64,000 nucleotides of DNA. It comes from Aquisphaera giovannonii (GTDB lineage Bacteria > Planctomycetota > Planctomycetia > Isosphaerales > Isosphaeraceae). Positions 27,166 through 35,373 of this stretch are shown here, piece by piece. Location: contig NZ_CP042997.1 of NCBI RefSeq assembly GCF_008087625.1, forward strand, positions 7,440,001-7,504,000, written 5' to 3'. The notes beneath the pieces are model-generated. The model did not search any database and had not been told where the DNA came from. It was given only the letters and a program-made list of their open reading frames with translations. The stretch's first letter is position 1; each line of letters opens with the position of its first letter. Both the position numbers and the translations under genes were made by a program.

Positions 27166-28797
27166 GTGTCGCATCGCGTGCTGGTGACGGACAAGCTGGC
27201 GGAGGAGGGCCTGGCCATCCTCAAGGCCGAGCCCGGGGTGGAGGTCGTCGTCGACACCAAGCTCGCCAAGGACCCGGCGGCGCTCAAGGAGGCCCTCCGG
27301 GAGGCCGACGGGATCGCGATCCGGTCCGGCACCCAGTTGACGGCCGATGTGCTGGAGGGCCAGCCGCGGTTGAAGGCGATCGTCCGCGCGGGCGTCGGCG
27401 TGGACAACATCGACGTCCCGGCCGCCACCAGGCAGGGCATCGTGGTCATGAACACCCCCGGCGGGAACACCACGTCCACCGCCGAGCACACCATGGCCCT
27501 GATGCTCTCGCTGGCCCGGAACGTCCCCCGGGCTAACGACAGCCTGAAGTCCGGCAAGTGGGACCGCAACGCCTTCACCGGCTCCGAGCTCGAGGGCAAG
27601 ACGCTCGGCGTCGTCGGCCTCGGCCGGGTGGGCCTCGCCGTGGCCCGTCGCGCGCAGGGCTTCGGCATGACGGTCATCGGTTACGACCCGTTGCTCTCCG
27701 CGGAGAAGGCGCAGGAGCACGGGATCGAGAGCCTGAGGCTGGAGGAGATCTGGCCCCGGGCCGACTTCATCACCGTCCACACCCCCCTCACGCCCGAGAC
27801 GCGGGACATCATCGGCGCGAAGGCCCTCGCGGCGATGAAGCCCACCGTCCGGATCATCAACTGCGCCCGCGGCGGCCTGGTCGACGAGGCCGCGCTCGTC
27901 GAGGCTCTCAACGCCGGCAAGGTTGCCGGGGCCGCCATCGACGTCTTCGATCCCGAGCCGCCCCCGGGCGACCTGCCGGTCATCAAGCACCCGAAGGTCG
28001 TGGTCACGCCCCACCTCGGCGCCTCCACGGAGGAGGCGCAGGTGTCGGTCGCCGTCGAGGCCGCGCAACTGCTCTGCAACTTCCTCAAGCGTGGGCAGGT
28101 GAAGTTCGCCGTCAACATGCCGGCCCTGGACCGGGCCGAGCTCCAGGACGTGAAGCTCTACCTGGACATGGCATGGCGCCTGGGCATGCTCCACGCGCAG
28201 ATGGACCGGGGCTCGATCCGGAACGCCCGGCTGATCTACCGCGGCGAGGTGGCCGCCAAGAACACGAAGCTGATCACCGCCAGCTTCGCCGCCGGCCTGA
28301 TGGAGTCGTCCCTGGACGAGCCCGTCAACCTCGTGAACGCCATGTCCCTGGCCCGGTCGCGGGGCATCGAGATCGAGGAGAGCTCCGCCGAGGCCCCCGG
28401 CGACTTCGGGACGATGGTGCAGACCGAGGTGACCACCGAGCGAAAGACGTACGTCGCCGCCGGCACGCTCTTCGGCAAGCAGTTCATCCGACTCGTCCGG
28501 CTGGGCTCCTACCTGCTCGACGCCCACATGGACGGCACGCTCCTGGTCTTCACGCACCACGACCGCCCGGGGCTGATCGGCTTCATCGGCCGGACCATGG
28601 GCGACCACGGCGTGAATATCGCACAGATGAACGTCGGCCGAGAGGCCCCCGGCGGCGAGGCCATCGGCGTCGTCAACCTCGACAGCGTGCCGCCGCCGGA
28701 GGCCCTCTCCGCGCTCGGAGAAAACCCCAACGTCCTCAGCTCGAGTGTCATCAAGCTGCCGGAGCGGGGCGCGTTGCCTCCCTGGCTCCAGCTTTGA
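27166..28797 (+). CDS. serA: D-3-phosphoglycerate dehydrogenase (SerA)
   Basis: First enzyme of serine synthesis, oxidising 3-phosphoglycerate with NAD. The product is the long (543-residue) form: substrate/NAD domains with GLGRVG (151-156) and catalytic Arg235, Glu264 and His283, then the intervening allosteric (ASB) domain and a C-terminal ACT domain (about 470-543: TLLVFTHHDRPGLIGFIGR). ACT domains in this family usually mediate serine feedback inhibition. I choose GTG 27166 because GAGGGAG precedes it and the protein then begins SHRVLVTDKLAEEG. An ATG at 27133 is in frame. It lies downstream of the aminotransferase, making a two-gene serine unit. Confidence 0.95.
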   Translation: MSHRVLVTDKLAEEGLAILKAEPGVEVVVDTKLAKDPAALKEALREADGIAIRSGTQLTADVLEGQPRLKAIVRAGVGVDNIDVPAATRQGIVVMNTPGGNTTSTAEHTMALMLSLARNVPRANDSLKSGKWDRNAFTGSELEGKTLGVVGLGRVGLAVARRAQGFGMTVIGYDPLLSAEKAQEHGIESLRLEEIWPRADFITVHTPLTPETRDIIGAKALAAMKPTVRIINCARGGLVDEAALVEALNAGKVAGAAIDVFDPEPPPGDLPVIKHPKVVVTPHLGASTEEAQVSVAVEAAQLLCNFLKRGQVKFAVNMPALDRAELQDVKLYLDMAWRLGMLHAQMDRGSIRNARLIYRGEVAAKNTKLITASFAAGLMESSLDEPVNLVNAMSLARSRGIEIEESSAEAPGDFGTMVQTEVTTERKTYVAAGTLFGKQFIRLVRLGSYLLDAHMDGTLLVFTHHDRPGLIGFIGRTMGDHGVNIAQMNVGREAPGGEAIGVVNLDSVPPPEALSALGENPNVLSSSVIKLPERGALPPWLQL

Positions 28798-28831
28798 TCG
28801 GGGCGGTCAGCCGCCCGGGAGTAAGCCGACG

Positions 28832-29305
28832 ATGGACCTCCGACAGATCATGCCCACGAGGCACGCTCTCACGCTCTACGACGAGTTCAAGGCGTTCGCG
28901 TTCAAGGGGAACGTGATCGATCTCGCCGTGGGCGTGATCATCGGCGGGGCATTTTCGAACATCACCAAGTCGCTCGTGGACAATGTGATCATGCCGATAC
29001 TGAGCGTGATCCACCCCGGGGGGCGGCACTACGAGCATTGGGCGATCGTCCTGAGGGGCCAGGAGATACGCTACGGCCGGTTCCTGGGCGACGTCGTCAA
29101 CTTCCTGGTCGTCTCGGCGGCGCTCTTCTTCTTCATCGTCAAGCTGCTGGGCTGGATCATGAGGGAGAAGAAGATCGAGGAGGCCGCCCCTCCCCCGCCG
29201 ACGAGGGAGCAGGAAATCCTCATGGAGATCCGCGACCTGCTCAAGCAGGGCGTGGACCGGTCGAGGGCGAACGCCGTCGACCCGGACGCGCCCGCGTCTC
29301 CGTGA
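28832..29305 (+). CDS. mscL: Large-conductance mechanosensitive channel MscL
   Basis: A 157-residue membrane protein that opens under membrane tension to release solutes on osmotic downshock. It shows the family N-terminus and TM1 (EFKAFAFKGNVIDLAVGVIIGGAFSNITKSLVDNVIMP), the periplasmic loop, TM2 (VVNFLVVSAALFFFIVKLLGW) and the C-terminal bundle segment (PTREQEILMEIRDLLKQ). The start is ATG 28832, 34 bases after serA. The convergent MgtC-like gene ends 15 bases away. Confidence 0.95.
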   Translation: MDLRQIMPTRHALTLYDEFKAFAFKGNVIDLAVGVIIGGAFSNITKSLVDNVIMPILSVIHPGGRHYEHWAIVLRGQEIRYGRFLGDVVNFLVVSAALFFFIVKLLGWIMREKKIEEAAPPPPTREQEILMEIRDLLKQGVDRSRANAVDPDAPASP

Positions 29306-29320
29306 GGCCATCGCCGGCCG

Positions 29321-30028
29321 TCATGAGCGGACGCCGAGGTCCGTGACGCGTGTGACCGTGACGCGGCGGGTCTCCGGGATGTCCTGGAGTGCGGTGACGG
29401 CGGCGTCCTCGAGGTCGCGACGAGGCAGCCGCACCATGATCGTGAAGCTGGATCGGGAGCTGCTCCGATCGAGGACATACTCCGTGTCCACGACCCGGGC
29501 GCCCAGCACGGTCAGGGCCTGCTCGATCCGGGCCCGGCCGGCGATCCCGCCGCCGTCGGCCTCGACCTGGAGTCGCAGGTAGATTTCCTTCTTGATGCGT
29601 TCCTCGACCTTCCTGAGGACAACCAGCGCAAAGATCGAGCCGCCGGAGGTCAGCAGCCCCAGCGTGAACATCCCGGCGCCGCAGCACATGCCGATGGTGG
29701 CGACCAGCCACAGGCTTGCGGCCGTCGTCAGCCCCTTCGTGCGGATGCCGTCGTGGAGGATCGCCCCGCCGCCGAGGAAGCCGATGCCGACGACGACGTT
29801 CGACGCGATCCGGCTGACGTCAACGTGGACGAGGCTCCCGGCCTCGTAGTGTTGATAGAAGACGAATTGGGTGGAGAGGATCATGATCGTCGCGGACGAG
29901 AGGGCCACCAGCAGGTGAGTCCTCAGCCCGGCCGCCTGCTCCCGAAGCTCGCGCTCGAGGCCGATCGCCCCGCCCAGCAGGATCGAGATGGCGAGGCGGA
30001 GGACCAATTCCTGGGCGCTGATGGGCAT
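29321..30028 (-). CDS. MgtC/SapB family membrane protein
   Basis: A 235-residue protein with the MgtC N-terminal membrane domain: AISILLGGAIGLERELREQAAGLRTH, then IGFLGGGAIL and GLTTAASLWLVATIGMCCGAG. These blocks define the MgtC/SapB family of about five helices. The soluble C-terminal domain (about 150-235) has an ACT-like alpha/beta pattern (RLPRRDLEDAAVTALQDIP). MgtC of Salmonella modulates F-ATPase and Mg2+ homeostasis, but most family members have no assigned function. It is convergent with mscL and downstream of the aldehyde dehydrogenase gene on the same strand. Confidence 0.9.
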   Translation of the reverse strand: MPISAQELVLRLAISILLGGAIGLERELREQAAGLRTHLLVALSSATIMILSTQFVFYQHYEAGSLVHVDVSRIASNVVVGIGFLGGGAILHDGIRTKGLTTAASLWLVATIGMCCGAGMFTLGLLTSGGSIFALVVLRKVEERIKKEIYLRLQVEADGGGIAGRARIEQALTVLGARVVDTEYVLDRSSSRSSFTIMVRLPRRDLEDAAVTALQDIPETRRVTVTRVTDLGVRS

Positions 30029-30137
30029 GGTCGGGGCGATCGAGTCGGGATTTGGCCCGGCGTCGGGCGATCGCCCGGACCGCCTCGACCGCGGGCGCGG
30101 TTCGTCGCGGTCCGGACGCGAGATGGGGAGCCTTCCG

Positions 30138-31613
30138 TCAGCCGAGCGAGACGGTGACGGTCTTGTGCTCGAGGTAGTTGTCCAGGGCCTTCTCGCCGAG
30201 CTCGCGGCCGATGCCGCTGGTCTTGAAGCCGCCGAAGGGGGCCGCGGCGTCGAAGACGTCGTAGCAGTTCACCCAGACCGTCCCCGCGCGGATGTGCTGG
30301 GCGACGGCGTGGGCCCGGGCGATGTCCCGCGTCCAGACGGCCGCGGCCAGGCCGTAGTCCGTCGAGTTGGCGCGGTGGAGCACCTCGTCCATGTCCTTGA
30401 ACTTGAGGACCTGCATGACCGGCCCGAAGATCTCGTCGGTGGCGATCGCCATGTCGTCCTTCACGTCGGCGAAGACCGTCGGCTTGATGAAATACCCCTT
30501 GCTGCCGAACCGCTCGCCGCCGGTCACGCAGCGGGCGCCCTGCTCCTTGCCCTTGCCGATGTAGTGGAGGATCTTGTTGAACTGCGCCTCGTCGATCTGC
30601 GGCCCCTGCTCCGTCTTGCTGTCGAAGGGGTCGCCGAGGGTCCGCTTCCCCGCCCGATCGGCGAGCCGCTCCACCATCTGGTCGTAGACCTTGTCCTGCA
30701 CCAGGAGCCGGCTCCCGGCGCAGCAGCACTGGCCCTGGTTCAGGAAGAGGCCTAGCATCGCACCCTCCACCGCGGCGTCCAGGTCCGCGTCGGCGAAGAC
30801 GATGTTCGGGCTCTTCCCGCCGAGCTCCAGCGTCACGCGCTTCATCGAGTCGGCCGCATTCTTCATGATGAGCTTGCCGGTGCTGGTCTCGCCCGTGAAG
30901 GCGATCTTGTCCACGCCCTTGTGCGCGACCAGCGGCGCCCCGGCGGTCTCGCCGAAGCCCGGGACGATGTTGATGACGCCCGCCGGGAATCCGGCCTCCA
31001 TGGCGAGCTCGCCCATCCGGAGCGCGGTGAGCGGCGTCTGCTCGGCCGGCTTCAGGACGATCGTGCAGCCGGCGGCGAGCGCGGGGCCCCACTTCCAGGC
31101 CACCATCAGCATGGGGAAGTTCCAGGGGATGATCTGCCCCACGACGCCCACGGGTTCCTTCCGCGAGTAGCAGAAGTAGTTGCCGCGGATCGGGATCGTC
31201 TGGCCGTGGATCTTGTCGGCCCACCCGGCATAGTAACGGAGGCAATCGACGACCAGGGGCAGGTCGCCGTTGCGGCTCTCGGCGATCGGCTTCCCGTTGT
31301 CCAGCGTCTCCAGCTCGGCCAGCTCGTCGATGTTCGCCTCGACGAGGTCCGCGAGCTTGCCGAGCAGCCGGCCGCGATCGCGGGCGTCCATCTTCCGCCA
31401 GAGCCCCTCGTCGAAAGCCTTCCGGGCCGCCTTCACGGCGAGGTCGATGTCGGCCGCGTTGCCCTCGGCGACCTGGGCGATGACTTCCTCGGTGGCCGGG
31501 TTGACCGTCGCGAACGTCTTGCCGCTCTGGCTGTCGCGGAACGTGCCGTCGATCAGGAGCTTCGTCTGATGCGAGTGCGCCGCCTTCTTCCTCGGCTTCG
31601 TCACGGTGGCCAT
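30138..31613 (-). CDS. NAD(P)-dependent aldehyde dehydrogenase
   Basis: A 491-residue class 1/2-type aldehyde dehydrogenase. The cofactor loop FTGETSTGK (about 239-247), catalytic base Glu263 in [11 protein letters not shown], and nucleophile Cys297 in [11 protein letters not shown] are all present, with the PWNFP motif at about 163-167. The three consecutive Cys match mitochondrial ALDH2. It oxidises an aldehyde to the acid; substrate cannot be told from sequence. ATG 31613 follows AAAGGA. The N-terminal 12 residues are a basic leader. It lies downstream of the dihydrouridine synthase on the same strand, 218 bases apart. Confidence 0.95.
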   Translation of the reverse strand: MATVTKPRKKAAHSHQTKLLIDGTFRDSQSGKTFATVNPATEEVIAQVAEGNAADIDLAVKAARKAFDEGLWRKMDARDRGRLLGKLADLVEANIDELAELETLDNGKPIAESRNGDLPLVVDCLRYYAGWADKIHGQTIPIRGNYFCYSRKEPVGVVGQIIPWNFPMLMVAWKWGPALAAGCTIVLKPAEQTPLTALRMGELAMEAGFPAGVINIVPGFGETAGAPLVAHKGVDKIAFTGETSTGKLIMKNAADSMKRVTLELGGKSPNIVFADADLDAAVEGAMLGLFLNQGQCCCAGSRLLVQDKVYDQMVERLADRAGKRTLGDPFDSKTEQGPQIDEAQFNKILHYIGKGKEQGARCVTGGERFGSKGYFIKPTVFADVKDDMAIATDEIFGPVMQVLKFKDMDEVLHRANSTDYGLAAAVWTRDIARAHAVAQHIRAGTVWVNCYDVFDAAAPFGGFKTSGIGRELGEKALDNYLEHKTVTVSLG

Positions 31614-31831
31614 GCGGGGCCGTCCTTTCGTTCGTGGATGCACGTCGCGGAGAGGTCGCACGATCTCCGCCCGGGCGGGCGGGCCACGACAGGGGAGATA
31701 CCTGGCATCTTACGAGGCGGATCGGGCCGCTTCAAGCGACGGGGCGGCCGGCCGCCGGGCCGTGGCCGGGCCGCGGTCTTCTCGACGCGAGGGCCCGGAA
31801 CAACCTAGAATTTGACGTTCGAGCGGAGGCC

Positions 31832-32932
31832 TCACCATTTATCAATGGGTCCGGAGGGGACCGGAATGTGGGCCTCGAAGTGGCCGGGGAGGGCGCCCGA
31901 GGGGCCGGCCTCGCGGATCATGGCGACGGTCTCGTCGAAGCGGACGCTGCTGGAGAGGTTGATGAGCCGGAGGTAGAACGGCTTGGGCATCCGGGTGAAG
32001 TGGTAATACCACTTGAGGATCTTGCGGAATTGCAGGCAGGCGTAGAACTCTCCACGGCGCTCGAGGAGGCCGTGGAAGTGTTCGGCCATGAAGTCCACCC
32101 GCTCGTCGAAGCTCGGCTCCGCCTCGGGATGGCCGGTCCGCACCCAGGCGTCGAGCTGGCGGAAAAAGAACGGATTGGCGAGCGCCCCGCGGCCGATCGA
32201 GATCGCCGCACACCCCGTCTCCACGAACATGCCGGCGGCGTCGGCGATCGTCCGCACGTCGCCGTTGGCGACGACCGGCATGGACTTCACGGCCTCCACC
32301 ACGGCGCGGATGCCGGCCCGGTTCACCTTGCCGCCGAACCCCTGCTGACGCGTCCTACCATGGATGATCACGGCCGCGGCGCCCGCCTCTTCGAAGCGGC
32401 GGGCCAGCAGCGGCGCCGTCAGCGACTCGTCGTCCCAGCCGAGCCGCATCTTCACCGTCACGGGGATCTTCACGGCGCGGACCATGGACGCGACGAGTTC
32501 GGTCGCCCGGTCCGCCTCGTTCATGAGCGCGGAGCCCCCGCCGGTCCGGACGACCTTCCGCACCGGGCACCCCATGTTGATGTCCACGGCGGTGGCCCCC
32601 TGCGCCTCGACCCACCTGGCGGCGCGCTCCATCTCGTCCACGACGTGGCCGTAGAGCTGGACGGACAGCGGCCGGTCCTCGTCGCAGGTCTCGGCCAGTT
32701 CCAGGGCCCTCCGGGTCTTCTCGAGGAGCGAGCGGGCATTCACCAGGTCCGTGGTCGCATGGCCGAGCCCACCCAGCGCCCGCACGGCCATCCGGAAGGC
32801 CAGGCTCGTGTAGCCGGCCATCGGCGCCAGGAAGAAGCGCGAGCCGATCGGGACGCCGCCGATCCGGAGCGGTGCGGTGATCCCCGAGGGCACGGGGGGA
32901 TACAATGACTCCACGCGGTCGGTGTCCGGCAA
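31832..32932 (-). CDS. tRNA-dihydrouridine synthase (DusB-like)
   Basis: A 366-residue FMN enzyme that reduces uridine to dihydrouridine in tRNA. It shows LAPMAGYTSLAFR at the N-terminus, the catalytic-Cys loop DINMGCPVRKVVRTGGGSALM, the FMN contacts VKMRLGWDD and IIHGRTRQQGF, and the phosphate-binding ANGDV...ISIGRGALANPFFF. The C-terminal helical tRNA-binding domain (about 270-340) is present. The start is TTG 32932, with an AGGAGAGGA site upstream; no ATG precedes the conserved barrel. It is divergent from the THUMP-like methyltransferase, 33 bases apart. Confidence 0.93.
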   Translation of the reverse strand: MPDTDRVESLYPPVPSGITAPLRIGGVPIGSRFFLAPMAGYTSLAFRMAVRALGGLGHATTDLVNARSLLEKTRRALELAETCDEDRPLSVQLYGHVVDEMERAARWVEAQGATAVDINMGCPVRKVVRTGGGSALMNEADRATELVASMVRAVKIPVTVKMRLGWDDESLTAPLLARRFEEAGAAAVIIHGRTRQQGFGGKVNRAGIRAVVEAVKSMPVVANGDVRTIADAAGMFVETGCAAISIGRGALANPFFFRQLDAWVRTGHPEAEPSFDERVDFMAEHFHGLLERRGEFYACLQFRKILKWYYHFTRMPKPFYLRLINLSSSVRFDETVAMIREAGPSGALPGHFEAHIPVPSGPIDKW

Positions 32933-32965
32933 AGTTCCTCTCCTCCCTCGTGCTGCGGATCGGGC

Positions 32966-34195
32966 ATGGCATTATACGCAAGCGGGCCGCCCGGCTCGAC
33001 CTCGGTTCAGGCCGACGCCGAGCATTGGATCCTGACGACGGAGGCCGGACGCGACGTCCTCCAGGCGGTGAGCTGTGGCCGGATCACGCCCGCGGAGGTC
33101 GATCGCCTGAGGAAGCGGGCGCCGGCCGAGGCCGTGGCCGCAGCGATTCGGATCGCCACGGCCAGGGAGAAGGGCCGCGCGAAGTTCGCGGACGCGGATC
33201 GGCTCTGGCTGGATCCGGTCGGCCTGGAGCAGGCCACGTCGGAGGCCGTCGCACGGCACAAGGCCCGCCGCTTCGGCGGCGTGCTGGCGGTGGACCTCTG
33301 CTCGGGCCTCGGCGGCGACGCCCTCGCACTCGCGGCGCGAGGCCCGGTCCTTGCCGTGGACCTGTCGCACGATCGCTGCCGACGCCTCGCCTGGAATGCC
33401 GAGCAACTCGGGATATCCGAGCGTATCCTCGTCTGCCGATCCCGAGCGGAGTCATTCTCAATCCCGGCCGGCGCCTGGGTCCACGTCGACCCTGACCGCC
33501 GTGCCGCCGGAGTCGGACGCGCCCGCAAGGTGGCGGGGTATGTGCCCTCGCTGGACTTCCTTCACGGCCTGAGCGAGACCGCGAAGGCCGGTGCCATCAA
33601 GCTGGGCCCGGCCAGCGACTTTGCGGCGGCCTTCCCGGCCCAGGACGTCGAGATCGAGTTGATCAGCCTGGACGGCGAATGCAAGGAGGCGACCGTCTGG
33701 TACGGGGAGGCCCGGACCTGCCGCCTCCGGGCGACGCGCCTGCCCGAAAACGTGACCTGGACCGATCGTGACGGCAGCCCGGACATCACACTCAGGGTAC
33801 CCGTGAACGAGGTCGCGACGTTCGTTTTCGACCCCGATCCTTCGCTGTCGCGTTCCGGCTTGCTGGATGGCTTCGCGGAGGCCCATGGACTGGCGAGGAT
33901 CGCGGAGGGCGTGGATTACTTGACCGCGGATCGTGTGGTCGATAGCCCATTCCTGGCCGCGTTCGAGGTCCGGAGCGTCCATCCGATGGACCTGAAACGC
34001 TTGAAGGGAGTCGTCGCGAGGGAGGGCCTCGGCCCGCTCGAGATCAAGGTCCGTGGCATCGACCTGACTCCCGAGTCCTTGCGAGCCCGGTTGCGACCGC
34101 CCGGTCCGTCTCCCGCAACCTTGATCGTGGCGGGAGGTCCCGGCAAGGCCCGGGCCGTCCTCGCTCGCCGACTCCCACGCGCGGCGCCGTGCTGA
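32966..34195 (+). CDS. Class I SAM methyltransferase with THUMP-like C-terminal domain
   Basis: A 409-residue protein. A helical N-terminal region (about 15-105) precedes a Rossmann methyltransferase core with motif I VDLCSGLGGDALALA (109-123), VDLSHDR and a WVHVDPDRR catalytic-loop segment (about 156-164). The C-terminal part (about 330-405, MDLKRLKGVVAREGLGPLEIKVRGIDL) fits the THUMP-like domain of a poorly studied bacterial methyltransferase family. THUMP domains bind structured RNA, so a tRNA/rRNA substrate is plausible. It shares a 33-base divergent promoter region with the dus gene, which also suggests RNA modification. Confidence 0.8.
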   Translation: MALYASGPPGSTSVQADAEHWILTTEAGRDVLQAVSCGRITPAEVDRLRKRAPAEAVAAAIRIATAREKGRAKFADADRLWLDPVGLEQATSEAVARHKARRFGGVLAVDLCSGLGGDALALAARGPVLAVDLSHDRCRRLAWNAEQLGISERILVCRSRAESFSIPAGAWVHVDPDRRAAGVGRARKVAGYVPSLDFLHGLSETAKAGAIKLGPASDFAAAFPAQDVEIELISLDGECKEATVWYGEARTCRLRATRLPENVTWTDRDGSPDITLRVPVNEVATFVFDPDPSLSRSGLLDGFAEAHGLARIAEGVDYLTADRVVDSPFLAAFEVRSVHPMDLKRLKGVVAREGLGPLEIKVRGIDLTPESLRARLRPPGPSPATLIVAGGPGKARAVLARRLPRAAPC

Positions 34196-34292
34196 GCACC
34201 GGGCGCACTCCAGTCGATCGGCATCCATGGAGATTGACGAATACCAATCACTGGTCTACGATTGCGGCTCGAGCCATGAAAGGACGCGACTC

Positions 34293-35273
34293 ATGGACGA
34301 GCTGTACGTCGTGGGAGCGGGCGGCATAGGCTGCGCGGTGGCCTATGCGCTAATCGCCGCCGGCATCGCCCCCGCGATCGTCGAGTCCGACCCCCGCAAG
34401 ATTGCCGCCGGCGCGAAGGGGCACTTGCGAGTGGCGGGATCTCTTCCGCGTCCCGCCCGGTTCGTCGCCTTCGGCGCGTGGCAGCCCTCGGCGAGATCCA
34501 CCATTTTGCTCTGCACCAAGTGCTACGACAACGCCCAGGTCCTCGCCAGGGTCCCGGCCGGCGCGACCCTCGTCCCCATCCAGAACGGTTTCGACCCCGG
34601 CTTGACGACGCTGAGCCATGAATTCGAAGGCGTCGCCTCTTTCGTCTCCGAATGCGACCGGGATCGCCCCTGGACGCGGATCACGAGGCCCGGCGACTTG
34701 CACCTCGGCCGGCGCCAATCAACGGGGCGGAGAGAGACGCGACCCCAGGTGTTCGACGCCCTCAGACGCAGCGGGCTCTTCCGGACGATCGAGGTCCGCG
34801 ACATCGAGCCCTTCAAGCATGCGAAGCTGATGTACAACGCAGCCATATCGCCGATCGCCGCGACCGGGGGAGTGGACAACGGGCGATTGCTTTCCGATCC
34901 GTCGGCGCGACGCCTCTTCTTCGACCTGCTGGGGGAGAATTTCCGAATCCTGTCCGCGGCCGGGATTGAGCTCGGCCGGGTAGGCCCGCTGCGGCCCGAA
35001 ACGGTGGCACGCATCCTCCGTCGCCGCTGGCTGGCGACCGCGATGGGCCGATTCTTCGAGCCGTCGCTCCGCGGGACGTACTGCTCGATGGCCGGGGACA
35101 TCGAGCGGGGACGGACCGAGGTCGAAAACTACAACGGCCATCTCATCCGCCTGGCACGGAGTGCTGGCGTCCCCTGCCCGCTCAACGAGGCCGCGTTCGA
35201 TCTGGTACGCTCCATGACGGCCCGCGGCCAAAGGCCCTCGACCGCGGCCTGGCGATTGTTGGCCGCGGCCTGA
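34293..35273 (+). CDS. Ketopantoate reductase-like (ApbA/PanE family) protein
   Basis: A 326-residue protein starting with the dinucleotide motif GAGGIG (8-13). The NxGxD-like IQNGFDP (about 92-98) and a helical C-terminal domain with KLMYNAAISPIAA contain the Lys/Asn positions used by ketopantoate reductases. It may reduce 2-dehydropantoate with NADPH for coenzyme A synthesis. Sequence match to biosynthetic PanE is only general, and many family members have other substrates. ATG 34293 follows AAAGGA. It sits 97 bases downstream of the methyltransferase gene with no obvious link. Confidence 0.75.
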   Translation: MDELYVVGAGGIGCAVAYALIAAGIAPAIVESDPRKIAAGAKGHLRVAGSLPRPARFVAFGAWQPSARSTILLCTKCYDNAQVLARVPAGATLVPIQNGFDPGLTTLSHEFEGVASFVSECDRDRPWTRITRPGDLHLGRRQSTGRRETRPQVFDALRRSGLFRTIEVRDIEPFKHAKLMYNAAISPIAATGGVDNGRLLSDPSARRLFFDLLGENFRILSAAGIELGRVGPLRPETVARILRRRWLATAMGRFFEPSLRGTYCSMAGDIERGRTEVENYNGHLIRLARSAGVPCPLNEAAFDLVRSMTARGQRPSTAAWRLLAAA

Positions 35274-35373
35274 AGGCGTCCTCGACCTGGCGGGCCGGGT
35301 CATGCGTGTGACTGCGCCGCCCCGTGATCGGATGACCCTCATTCGGGACGGAGGACGCGTGGGACGGAATCGC

